Of a stretch of 64,000 nt of DNA, positions 50,249-59,900 are shown one piece after another. The position numbers and the translations under genes are program-made. Every line of letters begins with the position of its first letter. Positions within the stretch are counted from its first letter, which is position 1. Below the pieces are notes generated by a model. The model made no database searches. It was not told where the DNA came from and worked only from the letters and a program-made list of their open reading frames with translations. The DNA is from Fictibacillus aquaticus (GTDB lineage: Bacteria > Bacillota > Bacilli > Bacillales > Fictibacillaceae), in assembly GCF_002245695.1 (NCBI RefSeq), contig NZ_NOII01000001.1, forward strand, positions 1,178,001 to 1,242,000. The letters are read 5' to 3'.

Positions 50249-51931
50249 TTACCTTACAGCTTTATTTTGCTTTTCAAGTACAATCACTTCAAAATATTTC
50301 AGTACTTTCATCTCGGTATCGACGTCGTGACCAGATTTCCACGTTTGCGTCAAAAACAGCTCTGCCTTCATGAAATCCCGCTCTGTTCCGGATGCAGCTT
50401 CACTTAGTACAGTGACGCTTTCAAAAATATCCGCCATGAGTTTTGCCCCTTTCTTCGCATACAGCGTCTGAACATCCTCTGACTGCTGCACCATAAAACT
50501 GCACATCTCTTTTAGGCTTTCTAGTCCTTCCAGCACTGGCTTAGCCGTCTCGGTCAGCCTGGCCGAAAGCTGCGCAAGCTCTGTTTCCATTTCCTGAATA
50601 AAAATGTTGTGAGCGTGAAACCTGTTCATCAGTCTCAGCACTTCAAGCCCCAAGATGTTCGCCGTTCCTTCCCAGACGGTCAGCACCTGAGCATCCCGCA
50701 GCAGACGCGGTGTTACAAAGTCCTCGATAAACCCGTTGCCGCCGTGCATCTCAATCGCTTCATGCGCAAAATGAATGGACTGCTCAGCTGATTCCTTCTT
50801 TAATATGGCGATGAGCAGGCGGTTCATCACCTTTTCTCTGTCACTCGCTCCTCTGCTTGGATCCATCACCTTGCTGAACAATGGAATAAGCCGGAAGATC
50901 GCGCTCGTTTCGACCTCCTGCTTAACGGCTAGATGGGTGAGCGATTCCTTAATCATCGGATATTCTATCAACTTTTTACCGAAAGCGCTGCGGTCAACCG
51001 CATATTTCCGCGCTTCTAAATAAGCTCGCCGCATAATCCCGATCGACGCCACCGCGTTGCACACGCGCGATAAGTTCAGCGCCTCCATCATGTAATGAAT
51101 GCCCTTTGACGGATCTCCGACAAGATACGCTTTTGCTCCGCTAAACTCTACTTCAGCAGACGGTACAGCCCTGACGCCGAGTTTATCTTTGAGTCTTCGA
51201 ATGCTGATGCCGTTCAAACTGCCGTCTTCATTTCGCCATGGCACTGCAAAAAGGCTCAAGCCTTTCGTTCCCGGCCTTGCTCCTTCCATACGGGCAAGCA
51301 CCATCGCCACTCCGCACATGCCGGCATTTGAGGCGAAATATTTTTCACCAGTCAGATAAAAAACACCAGCTTCATCTCCCGCCACCGCACGCGTTTCGTT
51401 TGCCCCGACATCGGAACCGCCCTGGCGCTCCGTCAAGAAAGTAGCTCCTTCATAAAGCTCCGTTTCGCCAGTAGAGATTACATGCGGAAGGAACCTGTCT
51501 CTAACCGTTTCATCTGCATACTGCTCCAGCAAATAGGCAGTAGCCATCGTTAATGTTACCGGACAGTAAAAACCCGGCTCAGTCTGAGACAGCAAATACC
51601 CTTGCGCATACGAGTAAAAATAGTCTGCTTTCCTCCCAATCTTCGGAATTGTTTTATGCACATATCCGACGATTCCTTTGTTATACACTTGCTCGACTGT
51701 TTTCAAGTAGCCCTCATTCACCCACACCTCTGAGACATCGTTGCCCATACGGTCATATTTGATCAGCCGCGGCTGCCCTTCACGGTCTGTATGAACCGCC
51801 CGCATATCAATTTCCGTCCCGCATAAAGCACCAAATTCCTGCAGCTCCCGATCAGCCCACTCAAACATGTCCTCATCGCAATATTTTTGGAAAAGACGCT
51901 TAAAGTGTAAATCCTCACTATAAAAATTCAT
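50249..51931 (-). CDS. AidB-like acyl-CoA dehydrogenase
   Basis: 560 aa, longer than ordinary acyl-CoA dehydrogenases (~380) and matching the AidB subgroup. FAD-binding motifs: ATFLTERQGGSDVGANET and LTGEKYFASNAG. C-terminal signature EMHGGNGFIEDFVTPRLLRD then LTVWEGTANILGLEVL with the AidB-type extension. It probably oxidises a branched or medium-chain acyl-CoA; the MerR regulator upstream with its operator suggests a branched-chain amino acid or fatty-acid degradation context (inference). SD AGGAGC. Confidence 0.88.
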   Translation of the reverse strand: MNFYSEDLHFKRLFQKYCDEDMFEWADRELQEFGALCGTEIDMRAVHTDREGQPRLIKYDRMGNDVSEVWVNEGYLKTVEQVYNKGIVGYVHKTIPKIGRKADYFYSYAQGYLLSQTEPGFYCPVTLTMATAYLLEQYADETVRDRFLPHVISTGETELYEGATFLTERQGGSDVGANETRAVAGDEAGVFYLTGEKYFASNAGMCGVAMVLARMEGARPGTKGLSLFAVPWRNEDGSLNGISIRRLKDKLGVRAVPSAEVEFSGAKAYLVGDPSKGIHYMMEALNLSRVCNAVASIGIMRRAYLEARKYAVDRSAFGKKLIEYPMIKESLTHLAVKQEVETSAIFRLIPLFSKVMDPSRGASDREKVMNRLLIAILKKESAEQSIHFAHEAIEMHGGNGFIEDFVTPRLLRDAQVLTVWEGTANILGLEVLRLMNRFHAHNIFIQEMETELAQLSARLTETAKPVLEGLESLKEMCSFMVQQSEDVQTLYAKKGAKLMADIFESVTVLSEAASGTERDFMKAELFLTQTWKSGHDVDTEMKVLKYFEVIVLEKQNKAVR

Positions 51932-51943
51932 GAAACACAGCTC

Positions 51944-52312
51944 CTATTCGTTTCTTAGTCTGTTTTCAAATTCCCACAGCAAAACTTCCATTTCCGTTTT
52001 CATCTGCTGCAGCTCCTCGATCCGTTCGTTCACTTCCTCCAGCTTTTTCTTTCCGTATGTGATCGTCTTTTTCATCTGCGCTTTTCCGCTTCGGTCTTTA
52101 TCGAAGAGCACGATCATCTCTTTGATTTCATCAAGATTAAAACCATACTTTTTCCCCCTGACAATGAGCTTCAGCCTCGCTATGTCCTTATTGGAGTACA
52201 TCCGCCTGTTTCCATCGGTCCGCTCTGGTGAGAGCAGACCGATTTCCTCGTAATAGCGTATCGTCCTTGTCGTTACATCAAAGTCTTCTGATAGCTGTGA
52301 GATCGAAATCAT
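51944..52312 (-). CDS. MerR-family regulator of the acyl-CoA dehydrogenase
   Basis: 122 aa from ATG at 52312 (SD CAGGTG; ATG at 52318 also possible). N-terminal HTH: ISQLSEDFDVTTRTIRYYEE then IGLLSPERTDGNRRMYSNKD. A long dimerisation coiled coil follows (KKLEEVNERIEELQQMKTEME), with no Cys for metal sensing. It reads with the dehydrogenase gene 12 bp downstream. A palindrome in a 19-bp promoter spacer is its probable operator. Confidence 0.9.
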   Translation of the reverse strand: MISISQLSEDFDVTTRTIRYYEEIGLLSPERTDGNRRMYSNKDIARLKLIVRGKKYGFNLDEIKEMIVLFDKDRSGKAQMKKTITYGKKKLEEVNERIEELQQMKTEMEVLLWEFENRLRNE

Positions 52313-52348
52313 GAACATCACCTGTTGTTAGAATTTTTAGATAATTAT

Positions 52349-52379
52349 ATTGTAGCATTGACGTTAACGTAAACTGCAA
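52349..52379 (-). promoter_or_regulatory. MerR-type promoter/operator
   Basis: On the minus strand TTGCAG and TACAAT are 19 bp apart, the long spacer typical of MerR control. The spacer holds the near-palindrome TTGACGTTAACGTAAA (52358-52373, + strand), resembling the ACGT-rich sites of LiuR-type MerR regulators of acyl-CoA catabolism. Confidence 0.7.
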
Positions 52380-52404
52380 GTTGTTTTATTCGAAGTTTAA
52401 GTGA

Positions 52405-52500
52405 TAACCGCAAATATGAAATTTTTGTGCGAGAATTTTAATTTTTGGCCGAGAAACCTCATTTTTGGACCGCAATTCTAAAAAATTGCCCGCAACCGCC
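52405..52500. repeat. Array C: five degenerate CCG-containing units at 20/21-bp spacing
   Basis: Unit cores fall at 52408, 52429, 52449, 52470 and 52490, spacings 21, 20, 21 and 20, separated by ATTTTTGG-type spacers. Cores read CCGCAAA, GCGAGAA, CCGAGAA, CCGCAAT and CCGCAAC. Same architecture as arrays at 8780 and 29598. Confidence 0.75.
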
Positions 52501-52522
52501 CCCATCAATCACCTGTCTCAAC

Positions 52523-52563
52523 TAAAAAAAAGCGCCCCGCGCAATCAGCTTGCGGGGGCACTT
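52523..52563 (-). terminator. Terminator of the DDAH gene, overlapping its 3' end
   Basis: A GC-rich imperfect stem (AGTGCCCCCGC with GCGCGGGGCGCTT) followed by TTTTTT. The left arm lies in the last codons of the gene. Confidence 0.8.
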
Positions 52564-53432
52564 TCATTATTATAAGAATCTTCTCTCATGATCGGCAGCG
52601 TACAGCATCTGAACGAGCCGCCTGACTTGATGATTTCTGATATATCGACTTCCATCACCTCATAGCCTCGCGCTCTCAGTTCACTGTTCACGCCTTTGTT
52701 TATCGGCAGGCTGAACACCTTTTTGTTACCGATTGAAAGGACGTTTGTTCCAAGAGTAAACTGCTCTTGCTCAGTAATTTCGATGCAGTCAAACCGTGAA
52801 GTCAGCATTCGGTACTCTTTGCGGTCGAGTGCATCTGGAAAGATAAGAGCTTCTGTCGGTGATAATATATTAAACACGCAGTCGAGGTGCAAATACTTTT
52901 CTTTAAAAGGAATAGGAATCACTTCATAATCCGGAAGAATTGTTTGCAAGTTATCGATCGCTTCTCTTGTTGTACGGTGGCTGATGCCCACATAGATCGA
53001 ACGGCCGTGAATGATCACATCGCCGCCTTCAATGCTGTGACCCTTCATTTCGTGAAGCTTCACTTGCTGTTTTTCTAGCCAAGCTTTAAACACTTCTTCC
53101 TCGCCTCGCCTGATCTCGCTTTCCATCTCGGAGATGAAGATCGTGTTCCCGAGTGTAAATCCAATATCTCTCGTAAAGACCTGCTCAGGAAAATTCCGGA
53201 CAGCTGGAAGGCTGATCACCTCTACTCCATGCTGCTCCATTGTTTTCACGAATGTATTATGCTGCTCTACAGCCACTTCTTTATTAATATTTTCGTCAAT
53301 AAAGTGTTTTTGCGTTTCATTGATCACCTCGCTGATTTCCATAAATAAAGGTGAACAGACAATCACACTTTTTAGCGTATCGAATTCGTTGTTTACAGAC
53401 ATAGTTTTCCCTCGTTTTAGCAGTAATGACAT
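52545..53432 (-). CDS. Dimethylarginine dimethylaminohydrolase-like amidinotransferase-fold protein
   Basis: About 295 aa. The catalytic Cys is near the end in GGSFRCCTLPI; FTRDIGF and the His-containing MKGHSIEGGDVI and HLDCVFN match the DDAH/arginine-deiminase pentein fold (B. subtilis YkgA-like). It hydrolyses a guanidine group of an arginine derivative; exact substrate is unclear. Two starts are possible: ATG 53432 with SD GGAGG at 7 nt, and ATG 53402 with SD CGAGGG. The upstream one adds MSLLLKRGKT. Confidence 0.88.
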   Translation of the reverse strand: MSLLLKRGKTMSVNNEFDTLKSVIVCSPLFMEISEVINETQKHFIDENINKEVAVEQHNTFVKTMEQHGVEVISLPAVRNFPEQVFTRDIGFTLGNTIFISEMESEIRRGEEEVFKAWLEKQQVKLHEMKGHSIEGGDVIIHGRSIYVGISHRTTREAIDNLQTILPDYEVIPIPFKEKYLHLDCVFNILSPTEALIFPDALDRKEYRMLTSRFDCIEITEQEQFTLGTNVLSIGNKKVFSLPINKGVNSELRARGYEVMEVDISEIIKSGGSFRCCTLPIMREDSYNNESAPAS

Positions 53433-53597
53433 GTACAGGCCTCCAAATCTTTTCTACTTAGAGAACTGTTCCCTATTTCGTGAGAATCTAACGCAAAGAT
53501 ACATGTTATCACCATTCTCTCCCACATCCTTTGCCTTCATTCTTTTTTGAATACACAAATTGCGCTACAATACAGAGAAAAGATCAAGGGTGATGCT

Positions 53598-54158
53598 ATG
53601 AAAACTGAAAAAGAAAAAATGCTGGCTGGTGAGCTTTACGTCGCATCAGACAAACAGCTCGTCGAGGAACGGACGAGAGCGCGCAGACTGACCCGTTTGT
53701 TCAATGAAACAACAGAAGCTGAAGAAGAGCAGCGTCTGGCTCTGTTAAAAGAACTGTTCGGTTCTGTCGAAGGAAGCTACTATATTGAGCCGACTTTCCG
53801 CTGCGATTACGGATATAACATTCACCTCGGGAAAAATTTCTTCGCCAACTTTGACTGCTGTATGCTTGATGTATGCGAGATTGTGATTGGCGACAATGTT
53901 CTTCTCGCTCCAGGCGTTCATATTTACACAGCAACACATCCAGTCCATCCGGCAGAGCGTGCAGCAGGTCCAGAATTCGGGAAGCCTGTAACGATTGGCA
54001 ATAACGTGTGGATCGGCGGGCGCGCGGTCATTAATCCAGGTGTCACGATCGGCGATAATGCCATCATCGCTTCAGGTGCAGTAGTTATAAAAGATGTGCC
54101 AGCAAACGCAGTTGTAGGCGGGAATCCGGCAAAAGTCATAAAGATGATAACTGTTTAA
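53598..54158 (+). CDS. maa: Maltose/galactoside O-acetyltransferase (Maa/LacA type)
   Basis: 186 aa from ATG at 53598, SD AAGGGTG. N-terminal Maa domain ([20 protein letters not shown]) then left-handed beta-helix hexapeptide repeats with [32 protein letters not shown]; the His of THP is catalytic. Acetylates sugars or related hydroxyls with acetyl-CoA. Complete. Confidence 0.92.
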   Translation: MKTEKEKMLAGELYVASDKQLVEERTRARRLTRLFNETTEAEEEQRLALLKELFGSVEGSYYIEPTFRCDYGYNIHLGKNFFANFDCCMLDVCEIVIGDNVLLAPGVHIYTATHPVHPAERAAGPEFGKPVTIGNNVWIGGRAVINPGVTIGDNAIIASGAVVIKDVPANAVVGGNPAKVIKMITV

Positions 54159-54264
54159 ATAAGTGATGGTTCTTGCAGCCTGTTTTCTGATACATAACTT
54201 TAATATTACTTTTACACTTTAAAGGGTATGGTTTTTATATAAACCATGGAGGTGATGTGATATC

Positions 54265-54477
54265 ATGGGTGCTCATTTATCTTGGAACAGAATGTGGCTT
54301 GTCGGCGAAAAAAAGATAGCTGGAAGAGAATTTGAATCCTTTGTCGGCGCTCTTTGCCATTGCGAGCAAAATCAGATCGTTCTTTGCCGGATACAGGATG
54401 ATTCCATTTGTGTCACAGAAAAAAATCACCTGCCCGAGCTCTCCTCCATTGGGTATAAGCTTGTGGCCAAGCAATAG
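54265..54477 (+). CDS. 70-aa protein of unknown function
   Basis: ATG at 54265, 12 nt after GGAGG, with an in-frame TGA just upstream that fixes the start. The sequence MGAHLSWNRMWLVGEKKIAG has two close Cys (LCHCEQN) and a third (VLCRI). No TM. An inverted repeat GGTTTTTATATAAACC lies just before the SD and could affect translation. Family not recognised. Confidence 0.65.
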   Translation: MGAHLSWNRMWLVGEKKIAGREFESFVGALCHCEQNQIVLCRIQDDSICVTEKNHLPELSSIGYKLVAKQ

Positions 54478-54488
54478 CTTGGATAAGG

Positions 54489-54520
54489 AAAAACAGCCCA
54501 TTATCATTCGGGCTGTTTTT
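54489..54520. terminator. Bidirectional terminator
   Basis: AAAAACAGCCC/GGGCTGTTTTT stem between convergent genes. Confidence 0.9.
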
Positions 54521-54522
54521 CT

Positions 54523-55257
54523 TTAGTCTTGAGATTTATGATGAAACGGGCATTTCCCCTTAATTGGTTCAACATCATCTCCTATAAAATATTGCTTCCA
54601 TTCGCGGTGCTCAGGATCTCCGTAGTGGCTGATGTTTGGATGTTTCGGCAGATTATCCCACTTCTCTACGCGTTCACGCACCTTTTCGCGCGACATGACA
54701 CCGCCTTTGGATGTTCCTTCAAGCCCTTCGAAAATTCGTCTAGGCTGAAAACCGAGTACAAGGCTGTTTCCAAGATCACGTGTTTTACGCTGCTTATACG
54801 CTGGTGTGTTGCCAAAAACGAAAAACGGCTCACCGGCAAATGAAAATGCCCAAAGGTGATGGTCTGGATCAGTTGGATAGTCTTCCGGCCAAGGTTTTTC
54901 ATCCACCTTATGAAGATATTGCAGCATGTTCCAAAAGTACTCGCGGTAATATGGGATATCCTTTTCATCCATTTCCGGCTCCACAAACACAAATAAGCCG
55001 TGCCGGATAAGTTTTGGCGCATCAAATAATGTAATAAACTCTTCGATTGCCTTTGGAAGGTTCGACCAGTCATCTTTCGTGACATACGCATAACGCAGTT
55101 CGCCTTTGTTCTCTGCGCTCATGCCAAAATAGCATGGGAACGTTGGGTTTGTTACCACATTGTGAAACGTCTTATATTCATTAAGAACCCACTCAGGAAC
55201 AATTTCCGGGTTCGTCATATCTTCTTTCGTCAGCAGGTATTTGTTCAAGGTTTTCAT
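54523..55257 (-). CDS. YqcI/YcgG-family protein
   Basis: 244 aa, SD TAGGAG. Matches the YqcI/YcgG family: FPCYFGMSAENKGELRYAYV, PDHHLWAFSFAGEPFFVFGN and a C-terminal KGKCPFHH. The His/Cys-rich motifs suggest a metal or heme site, but function is not established from sequence. Monocistronic. Confidence 0.85.
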   Translation of the reverse strand: MKTLNKYLLTKEDMTNPEIVPEWVLNEYKTFHNVVTNPTFPCYFGMSAENKGELRYAYVTKDDWSNLPKAIEEFITLFDAPKLIRHGLFVFVEPEMDEKDIPYYREYFWNMLQYLHKVDEKPWPEDYPTDPDHHLWAFSFAGEPFFVFGNTPAYKQRKTRDLGNSLVLGFQPRRIFEGLEGTSKGGVMSREKVRERVEKWDNLPKHPNISHYGDPEHREWKQYFIGDDVEPIKGKCPFHHKSQD

Positions 55258-55296
55258 GGCACCACTCCTAAAAAATTATGATTACCTGTCTCTTCC

Positions 55297-56094
55297 CTAG
55301 CTGAATTGCTTTAAAACTGGAAAATGATCAGCTTTTTTACCGCTGTCTTTTTTAAAGAGTCCCCAAAAATAAATAAACAAGACCATAAGTACAGCAACAG
55401 CAATAAGAAGAATATCATCAAAATTTCCGATTTGCCTCTCTTTTACAATAAGCAGCCCGCCGTCTTCAGATCCGACAAGACCAAAGAACAGACCATAGCA
55501 CATATTGAGCCCATAGTGGATGCCTGTGTTCGCCCATATCGATCCGCTCCTGATAAAAGCCAATGTCAGGGAAATTCCGAGAATGATAGAAAAAAGTGTA
55601 TTATTCCAGCTGAATCCTGCATGCCATGCATCATCAAGAGTATATACAGCGACTGAGATTGTTCCCGCTAAAACGAGTGGAATCCCGTCTCTTAAATGAC
55701 CGATCACGTAGCCTCTTACGATAATGTCATTTATGAACGAACCCATAAAAAAGCCAAACGCAGTAATACTAAATGTCATCAAGTTCTCTGAGAGCGGCTT
55801 CACCCCTATTACAGAGATGTCTCCGTGGATAATGAGTCCTCCAAAATAAACACACCAAAACAAAAAGCCCACCGCGAATCCTTTTGTAAAATTCCGAATC
55901 CATCCCTCATGCCTAAAAACACCCATATCTCGGAAACCATTCAAGCCGCTGGCCTTTGTGACACCGTAAGCAAGCGGAAAGAAACCTATAATGACTGCAA
56001 GCTTGCCGTAAATGCTGCTGAAGCTTATCAGTCCATAGTTAAAAAACACATCAAGTACAAGCAGTCCGAGCAGAAAATAGAGAACTTTTTTCAC
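55297..56094 (-). CDS. CPBP-family membrane protein with altered catalytic motif
   Basis: 265 aa, seven or eight TM segments, GTG start (SD AGGGG 11 nt upstream). The CPBP/Abi layout is present: motif 1 SFINDIIVRGYVIGHL, motif 2 DDAWHAG and motif 3 TGIHYGLN. The usual EE of EExxxR is ND here while the Arg and both His remain, so protease activity may be lost. It follows the racemase gene by 21 bp, probably one operon. Confidence 0.8.
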   Translation of the reverse strand: MKKVLYFLLGLLVLDVFFNYGLISFSSIYGKLAVIIGFFPLAYGVTKASGLNGFRDMGVFRHEGWIRNFTKGFAVGFLFWCVYFGGLIIHGDISVIGVKPLSENLMTFSITAFGFFMGSFINDIIVRGYVIGHLRDGIPLVLAGTISVAVYTLDDAWHAGFSWNNTLFSIILGISLTLAFIRSGSIWANTGIHYGLNMCYGLFFGLVGSEDGGLLIVKERQIGNFDDILLIAVAVLMVLFIYFWGLFKKDSGKKADHFPVLKQFS

Positions 56095-56115
56095 CTTTTC
56101 AATAACCCCTATTCT

Positions 56116-56835
56116 TTATATGTTCATCGCGCTTGTCTGTATGCCTTTTAGCGCAAAAGCAACCGCGGCTTCTGCGTGGATTATGGTCGTATCAAAAATC
56201 GGAAGAGGTGAATCCTTTTCAGAGATTAAAAGGCCAATCTCTGTGCATCCGAGTATGACCGCCTCCGCTCCTGCAGCTTCCATCTTTCTGATCACATTTT
56301 GATAGACGGCGCGGGACGCTGGCTTAACAATACCCTGGCATAGCTCTTCAAAGATAATTTCATGGATGGCTTTACGATCATGTTCTTCTGGAATGAGGAC
56401 ATTCAGTCCAAAGTCATCTATCAGCCTGCCTTTATAAAAATCGTGTTCCATCGTATAAGCCGTACCTAACAGAGCGACTTTTTTAACGCCTGCCGCTTGG
56501 ATTGCTTTTGCCGTGCCATCTGCTATATGCAGCAGTGGAACCTTTACGGCGCTCTGCACTTCTGCCGCCATCCGGTGCATCGTATTCGTGCATATCAGGA
56601 TAACCTCTGCACCTCCCAGCTCAAGGAATCGTGCAGCATTTGCCATCATTTCAGCTGCGTCATTCCATTGCCCTTTTTCCTGTAATTCTCTGATTTCCTG
56701 AAAGTCCATCGAATACATCAAAATTTTGGCAGAATGTGATTTTCCGAGCATGGAATTAACCTTTTCATTTATGATCCGGTAATACAGTATGGAAGACTCA
56801 TAGCTCATTCCGCCGATCAGCCCGATTGTTTTCAT
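56116..56835 (-). CDS. Aspartate/glutamate racemase family (RacX/YgeA-like)
   Basis: 239 aa, SD AAGAGGTG. Two catalytic Cys are present in LICTNTMHRM and VILGCTEIGLL, with GGMSYESSILYYRIIN at the start. It interconverts L- and D-amino acids without PLP; members of this subgroup have broad specificity. It is upstream of the CPBP-like gene, a possible link to cell-wall or D-amino-acid physiology (inference). Confidence 0.9.
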   Translation of the reverse strand: MKTIGLIGGMSYESSILYYRIINEKVNSMLGKSHSAKILMYSMDFQEIRELQEKGQWNDAAEMMANAARFLELGGAEVILICTNTMHRMAAEVQSAVKVPLLHIADGTAKAIQAAGVKKVALLGTAYTMEHDFYKGRLIDDFGLNVLIPEEHDRKAIHEIIFEELCQGIVKPASRAVYQNVIRKMEAAGAEAVILGCTEIGLLISEKDSPLPIFDTTIIHAEAAVAFALKGIQTSAMNI

Positions 56836-56910
56836 ACTACAGCACCTCTTCGTTATGTATTTTTTTCCATTATGTCATATTGTCTTAGAACTGGAAATTC
56901 AGCAAAAAGA

Positions 56911-56950
56911 AAAAATACCCAAAAGGTTCATCTTTATATGACCTTTTGGG
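56911..56950 (-). terminator. Terminator of the RND efflux gene
   Basis: CCCAAAAGGT/ACCTTTTGGG stem followed by TATTTTTT on the minus strand. Confidence 0.85.
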
Positions 56951-56963
56951 CAGAAAGCACTTA

Positions 56964-59900
56964 TTACGCTACAATTCCTCTATTTTGCTCTGCGACCTTG
57001 CGCTGACGCTTCGACTTACGGAAGTGCAGCAGCTCATAAACAACCGGGATGATGACAAGTGTCAGCAGCGTGGATACGGTCAATCCGCCAATTACAACGA
57101 TGGCAAGACCTTTTGAAACGATGCTCCCCATATCGGCGCTCTTAAACACGAGCGGCAGCATCGCACATACGGTAGCAATTGCTGTCATTAGTATTGGACG
57201 CATTCTTGCCGCGCCTGCTTCGAGCAGTGACTCCCTGATCGTCATTGATTTCTCGTTCTGCTTGACGCGCTCGATCAATACGATCGCATTCGTTACAACG
57301 ATTCCGATCAGCATCAATCCGCCGATCATCGCGGTTGTTTCTACCGTAGTTTTTGTTATCAAAAGCCCAAGTACAGCTCCGACTGCCGCAAGCGGCAGTG
57401 AAAACAGGATCGCGAGCGGTGCACGAAGTGTTTTAAACGTCAGCACCATAATCAAGTAAACGAGGCCGATTGAAGCCAGCATAGTCGTCATCATATCTGC
57501 GTTTTCTTTTTCCTGTGTTTCTGTTGCTCCTCCAACGTTCATCTCCACTCCGTCTGGCAGTTCCAGCTGAGTCTTCACTTTTTCAATATCTTTCTTAATA
57601 GCGGAAAGTTTATCCGGGTCAATCTGGAGCGTAACCCTCACGTACTGCTCTCCATCTCTTTGAAACAACATGCTCGCTTCTTCAGTCTTTACGAAAGTTG
57701 CTACTTGCGACATTGGAATCACTTTCCCGCCTGCTGATACCATGATGTTTTCTAGGTCACGCTGCGAAGATGGTTTAAAATCAGTTTCCATCACCACATT
57801 TGCTTCTTTACCATCAAGGTTAACTGTGCCAATCGGCATCGGATTTAGAAGCATCTGAAGCTGACCTGCCACTTCCTGAGCTGTTGCTGATGACGGGTTT
57901 ACTTTTATTTCATATGATGGTTTTGTTTCTTCTTGGTTGCTTGACACCTTCTCCACACCATCAATATCCTTTACTTTGTCTAATACTTTATTTGCTGCAA
58001 TGTTAAGGTCCTCGATGTTTGCACCAGCAAGGTCAACTGTAACATCCGAGCTTCCTCCGCCTGTCATAGAAATTGCAGTAACGGAGAAGTCAGCATCGCT
58101 GTAACGTGATTTTTCTTTCTTTACTTCGTCGATGAAGTGTTGAACATCACTGCCTTTTTCCATAATGACGCTGTAGGTAACTTCTGTTTCAGATCCGACT
58201 TGCCCGTATTTCGCTCCATCTTCGCTATTACCCTGCATTGTTAAAACTGTTTTCGCCTCTTTCTGCTTCACCAAAAAGCTTTCTAATTGAAGTGCCTTTT
58301 CTTGCACTTCACTGATAGGCGTTCCCGCAGGATACTTCATGTTCACATCAACGAGCGAAGCGTCTGAAGCGTTCATAGCGCCTTGAGGCATCGCGCTGAA
58401 AAGGCCGATAGATCCAACAAAAAGAACAATAGCAACCGTTAACGCCACCCATTTATGGTTCAGCGACCAGGCAAGCAATTTTACATATCGCACCGGCTCT
58501 TTTTGCTCAGGCAGCTTTTCGTTTTTCAAAAGTGCTGCGCTCATGACTGGAACGACTGTTATTGCGACAAGAAGTGATGAAAGAAGTGCGTACGTGACTG
58601 TTAATGCGAAAGGCAGCAGAAAGTCTTGCAATGATCCGCTGACGATTCCAAGCGGAAGGAACACCGCTACTGTTGTCAATGTAGAGGATGTGATCGCGCC
58701 GCTGACTTCCTTCGTCGCATTTGTCACCATCTCACGGTTAAGCTTTATGCCTTTTTGTGCTTTTCTAAAAATGCTCTCAATCACCACGATACTGTCATCC
58801 ACAAGCCGTCCTACTGCGACCGCGACACCGCCTAGTGTCATTACATTCAGCGTGATGCCGCTCTGCCAGAGCAGGAACACCGTCAATCCTAGCGACAGCG
58901 GAATAGAAACAATCGTGATAAACGTTGTTCGTAAGTTTCTTAAAAACAGAAGGATAACAAGCGTAGCAAACAAGGCTCCAAGTCCTACTTCCTTCAGCAT
59001 GCTGTTTAGCGATGTTACGACCTGATCAGAATTTGACCAAACAACCTCTGCCTTCAGCCCATCAACCTCTTTATTTAGGTCCGAAACCGTCTTTTCAATG
59101 TCTTTTCCGATCGTGACAGAGTTATATCCGCCTTCTTTCATAACACGGACAAGAATGGCTTCTTCTCCGTTAATGCGTGTGATGCCGGCAGACCCATTAT
59201 CTGTTTTAACAGATGCGATGTCTTTCAGCTGTACATTCGGCACGACAGACAGTTTTTCGAGCTCGCTGATGCCGTCAATCTGTCCGACTACTTTTATGTT
59301 GGATGCTTTCCCGTCCAATGTTTCCTCTGATACTGCAGCTGTGTAGTTCTTTCCCTGCAGCAAATTCATAACTGCATGAACCGGGATGCCTTTTTCTGCA
59401 AGCTTTTTCTGATCGAGCTGCACGCTGACCTGCGTGCTGCTGTTCCCGATCATGGATGCTCCAGCCGCTCCTTTAACTTTTTCAAGTGCAGGTACTACTT
59501 TTTCTTTAATCGCTTCTGTGTTCTCTTTTGTCATTCCGTCTTCAAAAGCAACTGATACTTGCGAGACGGGGATCATGGAAGATTTCAGCAGCAGCACGTA
59601 TGGCTTGCTCATTCCAGCAGGAAGCTTAACGTCTGCGAGCGCTTCGTTCAACCCTGCTTTCGCCTTGCTCATATCAGTTTTAGCATCAAAGAGGACATCG
59701 ACCTTCGAAAAGCCATTTCCTGTCGTGGAAAGCACTTCTGATTTCCCCTCAATACTTTCTGCCGCCTTTTCAACTGGCTTTGTTACGCTGTTAAGCATCG
59801 CAGAAGCATCATACCCCTGCCCCATTGTTGTGATGGTAATCTGCTTCAATTCTGCTTCCGGGAAAAATTCCAGCGGCAGCTTCATATAGCTGACCGTTCC

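Noticed and set aside
54159-54264. Sigma-B promoter at GGGTAT near 54226
   Set aside because: The -10-like GGGTAT has no GTTT-type -35 at the right distance.
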